Below are positions 44,851 through 52,842 of a DNA stretch of 64,000 nucleotides, piece by piece. The stretch is from Gammaproteobacteria bacterium (lineage in GTDB: Bacteria > Pseudomonadota > Gammaproteobacteria > Pseudomonadales > Azotimanducaceae). Where the stretch lies: NCBI GenBank assembly GCA_028824555.1, contig JAPPDJ010000048.1, forward strand, positions 62,001 through 126,000, in the 5' to 3' direction. The stretch's first letter is position 1. Each line of letters opens with the position of its first letter. The position numbers and the translations under genes are program-made. Below the pieces are notes generated by a model. That model was not told where the DNA came from, did not search any database, and worked only from the letters and a program-made list of their open reading frames with translations.

Positions 44851-45068
44851 GACGACGGCGACGCTAGAGGCCAACGCATCCACTCGTTTTGCGGCTTTCT
44901 ACGACGCAGCTTCCTAGCGTCGCTTACGGGACAGGTCCGAGCGATTTCCGCCGCCCAGGCTCCTAGCCGCGAATTGGAGCCCCACGCGCCGCGTTCCACC
45001 GACCCGTAGCGGAGAGGCTTGTCCTCGCCGGTCTTCCTGTGGCCGGCAGCCTTGCGCGGGCCAGCACG

Positions 45069-45094
45069 GACGACCACAAGGGGTCGCCCCTACG
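45069..45094. repeat. Palindrome, cgaccacaaggggtcgcccctac
   Basis: Reverse complement of the gtaggggcgacccttgtggtcg unit seen at 2116 and about 34070. Confidence 0.75.
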
Positions 45095-46028
45095 GGGTCA
45101 GAGCCCCCCTCAATGCCTTGCAAGCGTCGTCCATCGGTGCCCGGGCAGCGCTGACGACGCGGCTCTGCCCGAAGAAGCCGTGGATCATGCCGCCGTAGCG
45201 TTGGCAACGGGCGGTGACGCCGGCGTTGGCTAGGGCCGTTGCGTACGCTTCGCCTTCGTCGCGCAGGGGGTCGTATTCGGCGGTCATCACCAAGGCTTCC
45301 GGCAAGTCGCTGAGGTCATCCGCCAGCAGCGGCGAGGCGTAGGGGTTGCTGCGCTCATCGGGTTCCGGCGCGTAGTGGTTCCAGAACCAGTGCATCGAGT
45401 CGGCGGTGAGCATGTAGCCCTCGCCGTTGTCGCGATAGGACGCGGTGTTGAAGTGCACGCCGTCCGTGACGGGATACACCAAAAGCTGAAAGCGGATGTC
45501 CGGCGCGTCTTCCGACCCGGCGCGGCGCTTGTCTCGCGCCATCTGCGAGACCACTGCAGCAAGATTGCCCCCCGCGCTGTCTCCAGCCACGGCAAGGCGG
45601 CTAGCGTCGGCACCGATGTGGTCCGCGTTCTGCACGGCCCAAACGGTGGCCGCATAGCAATCGTCCGCCGCTGCCGGGAAGCGGTGTTCCGGTGCGAGCC
45701 GGTAGTCCACCGACACAACCGTCACGCCGGCACCCTTGCACACTTCTCGACTTTGGCCGTCGGCGGTGACGAGGTCGCCGATCACCCAGCCGCCGCCGTG
45801 GAACATCATCACGAGCGGGAACGGCCCCTCGCCGTCTGGGGTGTAGATGCGCACCGGCACGCCATTCGCGGACGCGTCGGTCACCGCAGCCACCGCAACG
45901 TCCGGCGCCTCCGGCTGCATCGTTCGGTACATCTCGCGTCCGGCTTCCACCGGCATGTCGACCAAGGCAGGTCCCTCCACCTCGGCCATCTGCGCCAGCA
46001 TGGCCTCGTATTCCGGGTGCAGCGGCAT
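45090..46028 (-). CDS. Alpha/beta hydrolase-fold-3 (HSL-like) esterase
   Basis: PLVMMFHGGGWVIGDL...LAVAGDSAGGNLAAVVSQMARD. Confidence 0.92.
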   Translation of the reverse strand: MPLHPEYEAMLAQMAEVEGPALVDMPVEAGREMYRTMQPEAPDVAVAAVTDASANGVPVRIYTPDGEGPFPLVMMFHGGGWVIGDLVTADGQSREVCKGAGVTVVSVDYRLAPEHRFPAAADDCYAATVWAVQNADHIGADASRLAVAGDSAGGNLAAVVSQMARDKRRAGSEDAPDIRFQLLVYPVTDGVHFNTASYRDNGEGYMLTADSMHWFWNHYAPEPDERSNPYASPLLADDLSDLPEALVMTAEYDPLRDEGEAYATALANAGVTARCQRYGGMIHGFFGQSRVVSAARAPMDDACKALRGALTP

Positions 46029-46042
46029 CGCGCGCCTCTCAT

Positions 46043-46735
46043 GTGCTTCAAAGGGGCGCGATTATTCCCCATGTCCGAAGTAAGATGCGCGCTTTGTTGG
46101 CCTCGAGGACACGCATGGGCGGCACTGGCAAGGGCGGCTTCAACGCACGCGGGAAGGAAGGCGACGAGGGCGATGCCGAAAAAGCACGGCAGTTTGCCGT
46201 GGTCGACAACACGCTCCTGAAGAACCGCACGCTCACCATTTTCGGCGAGATCGACAAGGACATGGCGCGGCGCACCGCCGAGCGGCTGCTGGCGCTGTCG
46301 TTCGAGGGCGACGACCCCATCACCCTCTACATCGGCTCCCCCGGTGGGCACGTGGAGTCTGGCGACACCATCTTCGACATGATCCGCTTCGTGAAGCCGA
46401 CCGTGCGCATCGTTGGCACGGGCTGGGTCGGCAGCATCGCCACGCACATCTATCTCGCCACCGAGCGGGAGAACCGCTACGCGCTGCCGAACACGCGGTT
46501 TCTCATCCACCAGCCGGCCGGGGGCTTCGGCGGCGATGCCTCGGACATCGAGATTCATGCTCGCGAAATCCTCAAGACCCGCGAACGCATCAACGCCATC
46601 ATCGCCGAGCAGACGGGCCAGCCCTTGGAGCGAGTGAGCAAAGACACCGACCGCGACTACTGGATGAGCGCGGAGGAGTCGCAGGAGTATGGCCTCGTCG
46701 GGACGATTATCCGCTCGGCCGGCGAGCTGGCCTAA
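46043..46735 (+). CDS. Divergent ClpP-family serine protease subunit
   Basis: ITLYIGSPGGHVESGDTIFDMIRFVKPTVRIVGTGWVGSIATHIYLA...NTRFLIHQPAGG...DTDRDYWMSAEESQEYGLVG; exact start uncertain. Confidence 0.85.
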   Translation: MLQRGAIIPHVRSKMRALLASRTRMGGTGKGGFNARGKEGDEGDAEKARQFAVVDNTLLKNRTLTIFGEIDKDMARRTAERLLALSFEGDDPITLYIGSPGGHVESGDTIFDMIRFVKPTVRIVGTGWVGSIATHIYLATERENRYALPNTRFLIHQPAGGFGGDASDIEIHAREILKTRERINAIIAEQTGQPLERVSKDTDRDYWMSAEESQEYGLVGTIIRSAGELA

Positions 46736-47395
46736 ATGACGGAGGCGCTGCGGCTCGATCTCGGGGACCGGGATGTTGGTGCGCTGATTCTCCGAGCACC
46801 AAGGCACCGCGCGTCTCTCGTGTTAGGCCACGGTGCCGGCGCTGGCATGGAGCACGCCAACATGGCCGGCATCGCAGAAGCCTTCGCCAGCGTGGGCCTT
46901 TCCACGTTCCGCTTCAACTTTCCCTATCGCGAAGACGGCCGCAATCGCGTGGACGCCAAGGATGTCTCCACCGCCGCGATCGCCGCTGCCTTGGGCGCAG
47001 CGCAGGAGCGGCTCGATGGCCCCTATCTTCTGGGCGGCCACAGCTTCGGCGGGCGCATGGCCTCGCACGCCGTGGTCGATCACGCGCTGGATGTCGCTGG
47101 GCTCGTGTTCTGCTCCTTCCCGCTGCATAACCCGCGCAAGCCTTCGCTGGCCCGCGCCGAACACATGGACGCCATCGGCTGCCCCATGCTGTTCCTGTCC
47201 GGCTCCCGGGACGGCATGGCGTCTGCCGATCTGATGACCGGACTCGCGAGTCGCCTGGGTGCCACACTGCATTGGCTGGAAACTGCCGACCATGGCTACA
47301 AGGTGCTGAAACGCACCCGCACGCGCACCGACGACGTATTCACCGAGATGGCCGGGCACGTGGATGCCTGGCTTCGCCAAAAGCTCGGCGTCTAG
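46736..47395 (+). CDS. Alpha/beta hydrolase (Tex30/KANSL3-like)
   Basis: SLVLGHGAGAGMEHANMAGIAEAFASVGLSTFRFNFPY...LLGGHSFGGRMASHA. Confidence 0.85.
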   Translation: MTEALRLDLGDRDVGALILRAPRHRASLVLGHGAGAGMEHANMAGIAEAFASVGLSTFRFNFPYREDGRNRVDAKDVSTAAIAAALGAAQERLDGPYLLGGHSFGGRMASHAVVDHALDVAGLVFCSFPLHNPRKPSLARAEHMDAIGCPMLFLSGSRDGMASADLMTGLASRLGATLHWLETADHGYKVLKRTRTRTDDVFTEMAGHVDAWLRQKLGV

Positions 47396-47396
47396 C

Positions 47397-47508
47397 CTCG
47401 GAGGGAAGGCATTCTGCCTTCCCTAGCGCCGGGAGGCGCTCGCTTGACGACCAGGCATGCGCGCCTCACGGCGCGCCAAGGAAGGCAGGATGCACTTCCT
47501 CCGAAGGA
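47397..47508. repeat. Palindrome pair, ggagggaaggcattctgccttccct family, second arm degenerate
   Basis: cctcggagggaaggcattctgccttccctagcg ... caaggaaggcaggatgcacttcctccgaagg. Confidence 0.75.
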
Positions 47509-47514
47509 GACAAC

Positions 47515-48390
47515 ATGAAGCTAGCGACATTCACGCACGGACGCGAGACGCGCATTGGCGTCGTGGTGGGGGAGCTCGTCATCGACCTCTCCCGCGCCGC
47601 GCCCGAACTGCCTACGGACATGCGCTCGCTGCTCGAGGCCGGCGACGATGCCTTGGCAACGGCCGCAGCGGCCCAGACCAGTGTCGAACACGCCCTCGCC
47701 GTGAACGACGTGGAACTCAAGGCGCCGGTGCCGAACCCCGGCAAGATTCTCGCCATCGGCCTCAACTACGCCGACCACATCGCCGAATCCGGCGGCAAGG
47801 CACCATCCGTGCAGATGTGGTTCAACAAGCAGCACAACGCCGTCAACGGCCCGTACGGCAGCATCAACAAGCCGGTGGTTTCAGACATGCTCGACTACGA
47901 GGGCGAACTGGTCTTCGTCATCGGCAAGCGTGCCAAGCACGTGCCCAAGGAGCGCGCCCACGAGGTGATCGCCGGGTTCTGCTGCGGCAACGATGTCAGC
48001 GTACGCGACTGGCAGGCGCGCTCGCAGACCATGCAGATCGGCAAGTCGTTCGACACCCACGCGCCGATCGGCCCTTGGATCGTGACGCCGGACGAGATCG
48101 GCGACCCGCACGACCTCGGCATCCGCACCTTGGTCAACGACGAGACCCGTCAGGACAGCAACACCCGCCATCTCATCTTCGACTGCTACGACCAGATCGC
48201 CCACCTCACCCAGTCGTTCACCTTGGACCCGGGCGACGTGATCTTCACCGGGACATCTTCGGGCGTGGGCGCGGCCATGAAGCCGCCGGCCTGGATGAAG
48301 GTGGGCGACGTGGTGCGCATCGAGATCGAGAACATCGGCTACATCGAGCACACGGTGGTAGAGGAGGACGCCACCCCGGTCATCGGCTAG
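47515..48390 (+). CDS. Fumarylacetoacetate hydrolase-family protein
   Basis: ILAIGLNYADHIAESGGKAP...LDYEGELVFVIGKRAKHV...VNDETRQDSNTRHLIFDCYDQIAHLTQSFTLDPGDVIFTGTSSGVG. Confidence 0.93.
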   Translation: MKLATFTHGRETRIGVVVGELVIDLSRAAPELPTDMRSLLEAGDDALATAAAAQTSVEHALAVNDVELKAPVPNPGKILAIGLNYADHIAESGGKAPSVQMWFNKQHNAVNGPYGSINKPVVSDMLDYEGELVFVIGKRAKHVPKERAHEVIAGFCCGNDVSVRDWQARSQTMQIGKSFDTHAPIGPWIVTPDEIGDPHDLGIRTLVNDETRQDSNTRHLIFDCYDQIAHLTQSFTLDPGDVIFTGTSSGVGAAMKPPAWMKVGDVVRIEIENIGYIEHTVVEEDATPVIG

Positions 48391-48434
48391 CCGCCGGGAA
48401 TCCGACGCGCCGCTCCCGAGACCGCCCCCCGCCG

Positions 48435-49376
48435 TCAATACAACGACGCCTCCCCAGGCGGCCGTGTCTTGAAGCGTCGATGCACCCAGAGGTACTGCTC
48501 CGGGCACTTTCGCACCGCCTGTTCGATGACGCGGTTGATCTCGGCGGCATCGGCTGCGAAGTCGTCGCTCGGGAAGCTGTGGAAGGGGTCGCTGATGTGG
48601 GCCTCCCAGCGACCTTGGCGCGGGTCGCGCCGGTGCGAGAGAAACAGCACTCGGGCGCCGGTGTGCCTTGCAAGGCGGGTCGTCACGTTGATGGTCGCCG
48701 CCTCGATGCCGAAGAACGGCACGAACACGGCGTGGCGCAAACCGTAGTCCTGGTCTGGGGCATACCAAAGCGCGCCTCCCCTGCGCAGATGCGTCACGGC
48801 ACGACGCAGGGCACGACGCTGAATGGTCGCGGCCAGATGACGCTCCCGGCCGCGGCGAATGACCCGATCCAATACGGGATTCCCGTGCGGACGGTAGAGC
48901 GCCGCGAAATCTGCCTCGCGCCCGGTGAGCCCGCCAGCGAGGTCGAGAGTTGTGAAGTGCGCGCCGATGACGATCACGCCGTTCCCTTCCGCCAGCGCCG
49001 CCCGATAGATGTCCAGACCAGTCAATGTGAACCGAGCCTGCAAGCGCGCTACGGGCCCGAGCCAAATCATCGCGCTCTCGACGAAGGCGATGCCGGTGGA
49101 ACGGAAGACCTCCTGCGCGAGCGCCGCCCGTTTCTCACCCACCAGTTCCGGGAAGCACAGCGCAAGGTTGGTTTCGACGATGTGCCGCCGCCGCTTCGCA
49201 AGCCGCCACCCCAAGGCCCCGAACGCACCGCCGAGCCGCATCAGCCAAGGCACCGGCAGCCGCACGACCAGCCAAGCCACCCCAATACCGAACCAGATCG
49301 GCCAATGGCGCGGCGCAGTCAGCCTCCACGCTCCCGCGTCGGCACGCCTTCTCGTATTGTCGGTGGAACGAGACAT
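48435..49376 (-). CDS. LpxL/HtrB-family lipid A lauroyl-type acyltransferase
   Basis: RRRHIVETNLALCFPEL...GNGVIVIGAHFTTLDLAGGL...LYRPHGNPVLDRVIRRGRER...LWYAPDQDYG. Confidence 0.9.
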   Translation of the reverse strand: MSRSTDNTRRRADAGAWRLTAPRHWPIWFGIGVAWLVVRLPVPWLMRLGGAFGALGWRLAKRRRHIVETNLALCFPELVGEKRAALAQEVFRSTGIAFVESAMIWLGPVARLQARFTLTGLDIYRAALAEGNGVIVIGAHFTTLDLAGGLTGREADFAALYRPHGNPVLDRVIRRGRERHLAATIQRRALRRAVTHLRRGGALWYAPDQDYGLRHAVFVPFFGIEAATINVTTRLARHTGARVLFLSHRRDPRQGRWEAHISDPFHSFPSDDFAADAAEINRVIEQAVRKCPEQYLWVHRRFKTRPPGEASLY

Positions 49377-49450
49377 CGCCAAATCGCGCGCCCCCAACCT
49401 CTCCCATTGGAACAACCCCGTAACCCAATCATCGTACGTCGCTTTCCTTG

Positions 49451-49580
49451 GTAGGGGACGGGCTTGTCCCGTCCCGGCGCGCCCTGACGGGCGCGTGGGT
49501 AGTTCGCTTGCGCGAACTGCTGTGCTTCGACGAAATCCCTCGACGCATTCAAGACGGGCGGGGACAAGCCCCGCCCCTAC
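49451..49580. repeat. Composite palindromic element, approx. 130 bp, inverted copy of 28158..28287
   Basis: gtaggggacgggcttgtcccgtcccggcgcgccctgacgggcgcgtgggtagttcgcttgcgcgaactgc...gacgggcggggacaagccccgcccctac. Confidence 0.85.
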
Positions 49581-49751
49581 GAGGAATGCTCGCATCGCTC
49601 GCAGCTACGGCTAGGAGCCACCTCCCTGTTGGGTTTGCCGCAGGCCTCCGGAGGGAGGGCGCCCAACCCGCCAGAGGTTCCGGCAACGCGATGCGTGCGT
49701 CGGACCATGGGCAAGCCGTTGGACGCATCGGGAGTGCGCTATTGTCGCCGC

Positions 49752-50111
49752 ATGAAGACGGCATCGTTCCTTGCGGCCGTGGCGCTTGCGCTCATTGCCG
49801 GCTGCGCCAGTGCGCCGCGCCCGCTGCAGTTGTTGACGACCGGCAGCCTGACCTATCCGGAGGCGGCTCGTGCGCAAGGCGTCGAAGGCGAGGTGCGGGT
49901 GCAGTACGACGTGGATGTCACCGGCACGGTCGTGAACGCGCGCGTAGTGGCCGCCGATCCGGCGGGCACCTTCGAGCAGGCCGCGCTTGACTTCGTTCTG
50001 TCCTGGCGCTTCCGCCCGGTGGAGGCGAACGGCAGGCCCGTGGTGGTGGAGGACAACGTGAGCGAGATCGCCTTTCGCCTCGACGATGGCCGCGCCGACC
50101 TCTACCCGTGA
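49752..50111 (+). CDS. Lipoprotein with TonB C-terminal-like domain
   Basis: MKTASFLAAVALALIAGCASAP lipobox; LTYPEAARAQGVEGEVRVQYDVDVTGTVVNARVVAADPAGTFEQAALDFVLSWRFRP. Confidence 0.82.
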   Translation: MKTASFLAAVALALIAGCASAPRPLQLLTTGSLTYPEAARAQGVEGEVRVQYDVDVTGTVVNARVVAADPAGTFEQAALDFVLSWRFRPVEANGRPVVVEDNVSEIAFRLDDGRADLYP

Positions 50112-50124
50112 TGCTTTGGCCAAA

Positions 50125-50775
50125 TCACCGGGCGCGGACGCGCCGGTTCACGCTCGCACTTCCTTCCATGCGTTCCGGGCCGCGTGCCCATGTGACCGTC
50201 AGGGCCGGCTCGGATCGCGCCGCGAGCACGACCCACAGCTCACCGATGTTGTGGATGCGAACTCCGCCGACGGTCAGGAGCAGGTCTCCTGTCGCCATGC
50301 CGCAAGCATCGGCCAAGCCGCCATCCGTGACCGCGCGCAACTCGAGCCCAAGGGCCGTTTGCACCAGGCTCGCGCCGAAGTCGGCCGGCACGCCGGCATC
50401 CATCCGAATCCCCCGTTCGAGGTAGAGATGGAAGTTGGCCGCGATCTGGCGAAAGTGGGCGTCGAAGACCTCCGGCGCCGCCACGAAGGCGGGGGGGAAG
50501 GAGCTCTGCCGCAGCGTCACTCTGGTCGGCCAGCCCGCGGCAGTGGCCGGCTCCATGCGAATCTCGATTTCCGTACCGGCGCAAGGCATGTCGTCCTTGC
50601 GCGCCCGCAGAAGCCGCTGCGGACGACTCTCAAGCACCGTGGCCGCGCAGCCATCGCCACCCGGTGACGGGAAGGCAGGGATACGACAATTGCCGCCCTC
50701 GTCCTGCAAGCGGCACGCTTCCCACACCTCGTGCAGCGGTCGTTCCACGTTGAAGACTTCGGTCAGTTCATCCAC
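50125..50775 (-). CDS. Protein with C-terminal PDZ-like domain
   Basis: TALGLELRAVTDGGLADACGMATGDLLLTVGGVRIHNIGELWVVLAARSEPALTVTW. Confidence 0.65.
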   Translation of the reverse strand: MDELTEVFNVERPLHEVWEACRLQDEGGNCRIPAFPSPGGDGCAATVLESRPQRLLRARKDDMPCAGTEIEIRMEPATAAGWPTRVTLRQSSFPPAFVAAPEVFDAHFRQIAANFHLYLERGIRMDAGVPADFGASLVQTALGLELRAVTDGGLADACGMATGDLLLTVGGVRIHNIGELWVVLAARSEPALTVTWARGPERMEGSASVNRRVRAR

Positions 50776-50830
50776 GGCACGCCTGCCCCTTGCGAATACG
50801 GCCGATTGTAGTCGTCCTCGGAGCGGCGGA

Positions 50831-52675
50831 ATGCGGTGGGGTGCCGCCGTGGCCCTCGCATTGCTCGCCCCCTGGAGCCACGGCGAGGAAGCGACCCACG
50901 GCTATTCCTACATCTATGGCCTGACCTACCCGCCGGACTTCCCCCATTTCCGCTACGTCAATCCCGCCGCACCCAAGGGCGGCGTCTTGCGCACGCCGGG
51001 GTTCGACAACTACGACAGCTTCAACCCCATCCTCGATCGCGGCGTCCCGCCCGCAGGCATCAGCTTCCTCGGTTTCCCGAAGTTCATCTATGACTCCCTG
51101 CTCGAGCCCGCCATCGACGAACCGGCGAGCCAATACGGTCGCCTCGCCCACACCGTGCGCGTCGCGGGCGACATCATCGAGTTCGAGCTCAGACCCGAAG
51201 CCCGTTGGCACGACGGCGAACCCATCACCGCAGCGGACGTCGCCTTCACCTTCAATGCCGTGCGCGAGCACGGCTCCGTCGAGCTCAAGTCGTCCCTCGC
51301 CAGCGTCGTCGCCGCAGAAGCGCCGACATCACGCACAGTGGTCTTCCGCTTGCAACCGGGCGCCCCAGACGCCGCCACGGTGCCGCTCTTCCTCGGCCGC
51401 ATGGCGATCTTCCCGGAACACTATTGGCGCGAGCGCGACATCAGCAAGACCGTCACCGCGCCGCCCCTCGGCAGCGGCCCCTATCGCGTCGGCCGTTTCA
51501 CTTCCGGGCGCCGGATCGAGTACGACCGAGTGCCGGACTATTGGGGCCGTGACCTGCCGGTGAACCGCGGCCGGTACAACTTCGACACGATCGTGTTCGA
51601 CTACTTCCGCGACGAGCACGTGCGCCGCGAGGCCAAGGCCGCGGGCGTGGTGGATGTGGGTCTCGAATCGGTGGCGAAGAACTGGGCCACCCAATACGAC
51701 AAGCTCCCAGCCGTGCAGGCCGGGCTCCTGAAGAAAGAGCTCGTGCCGCTGACGCAGCCGGCGGGCCTATGGTGGGCCATCATCTGGAATCTGCGCCAGC
51801 CAAGGTTCCAGGACCTGCGCGTTCGCCAGGCGCTCGCCCGCCTCTACGACTTCGCCTACATCAACGACACCCTCTCCTACGGCTTCTACCTCCCCGGTCG
51901 GAGTGTGTTCCAGAACTCGCCCATGGCAGCGGTGGGGTTGCCGAACGAACGCGAACTGGAACTCCTCACGCCATTTCGCGCGGAACTCCCGCCCGAGGTG
52001 TTCGGCGAAGCATTTCAGCCCAGACGCAACGACGGCCCAGGCCCGAGCCGCAATGCCATCGCCGACGCACTGGCCCTGTTCCGGGCTGCCGGCTGGCAGC
52101 TCGAAGACGGCAGCCTTCGCAGCGCGGCCACTGGCGAAGCGTTCCACATCGACTTCGTGGTCATCTCCACCGGCCTCGTGCGAACCCTGCAGCCCTATCT
52201 CGCCACCCTCGAGCGGGTCGGCATCACCGCCACCGCCCGCGCGCCAGAGCTCTCGCACTGGTTCCACCGCATGAGAACGCGCAAGTTCGACGCGGCTCAA
52301 CGCAGCTTCGAGCCAGCGCATGCGCCGGGCCTGCAACTGCGCAACTGGTTCGCTTCGGCCAGCGCCGACATGGAGTACGGCGGCAACTGGGGCGGCATCC
52401 GCCACGCCGGCGTCGATTCCCTGATCGACCACGTCATCAAGGCCCGCACCAAGGACGACTTCCTGGCCGCCACCCGCGCCTTGGACCGTGTCCTGATCTG
52501 GAGCCACTACTTCCTCCCCCGCTTCTCCAGCCCCGGCTACCGCCTGGTCCACTGGGACCGCTTCGGCCGCCCCGAGCACGAACCGCTAGAACGCATCGCC
52601 TACCTCGACACGTGGTGGTGGGACAAGGACAAATCCGCCGCCGTGGACGAAGGGATGACAAGGCTGGGCCTTTGA
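50831..52675 (+). CDS. Family 5 extracellular solute-binding protein (YejA-like)
   Basis: HGYSYIYGLTYPPDFPHFRYVNPAAPKGGVLRTPGFDNYDSFNPIL...FELRPEARWHDGEPITAADVAFTFNA. Confidence 0.92.
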   Translation: MRWGAAVALALLAPWSHGEEATHGYSYIYGLTYPPDFPHFRYVNPAAPKGGVLRTPGFDNYDSFNPILDRGVPPAGISFLGFPKFIYDSLLEPAIDEPASQYGRLAHTVRVAGDIIEFELRPEARWHDGEPITAADVAFTFNAVREHGSVELKSSLASVVAAEAPTSRTVVFRLQPGAPDAATVPLFLGRMAIFPEHYWRERDISKTVTAPPLGSGPYRVGRFTSGRRIEYDRVPDYWGRDLPVNRGRYNFDTIVFDYFRDEHVRREAKAAGVVDVGLESVAKNWATQYDKLPAVQAGLLKKELVPLTQPAGLWWAIIWNLRQPRFQDLRVRQALARLYDFAYINDTLSYGFYLPGRSVFQNSPMAAVGLPNERELELLTPFRAELPPEVFGEAFQPRRNDGPGPSRNAIADALALFRAAGWQLEDGSLRSAATGEAFHIDFVVISTGLVRTLQPYLATLERVGITATARAPELSHWFHRMRTRKFDAAQRSFEPAHAPGLQLRNWFASASADMEYGGNWGGIRHAGVDSLIDHVIKARTKDDFLAATRALDRVLIWSHYFLPRFSSPGYRLVHWDRFGRPEHEPLERIAYLDTWWWDKDKSAAVDEGMTRLGL

Positions 52676-52703
52676 GCGCGCGTTCGCAGCTTGGCCGTGA
52701 ACG

Positions 52704-52738
52704 GGCCTTCGGAGGGAAGGCATTCTGCCTTCCCTAGC
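52704..52738. repeat. ggccttcggagggaaggcattctgccttccctag palindrome
   Basis: Shares flank ggccgtgaacgggccttcgg with the copy at 43690. Confidence 0.85.
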
Positions 52739-52784
52739 GCGCCGTCCGGCGCGCCGAACGACCCTTCCGACCAAAACGCCTGTC

Positions 52785-52842
52785 TAGCCCGAGCTCGCGA
52801 CTTTAGCTTCGGCGTCGCTTCGCTCGGGCTTTTTTTGGGCAC
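52785..52842 (+). terminator. Candidate intrinsic terminator shared with the 3' end of the convergent gene
   Basis: agcccgagc...gctcgggcttttttt stem followed by T run. Confidence 0.5.

Noticed and set aside
47457-49454. 665-aa plus-strand ORF spanning FAH and the acyltransferase region
   Set aside because: Arg-rich out-of-frame translation crossing a gene boundary and opposing a real - strand gene.
50831-52675. Complete oligopeptide ABC transporter operon
   Set aside because: Only the solute-binding protein is present; no permease or ATPase genes adjoin it in this window.
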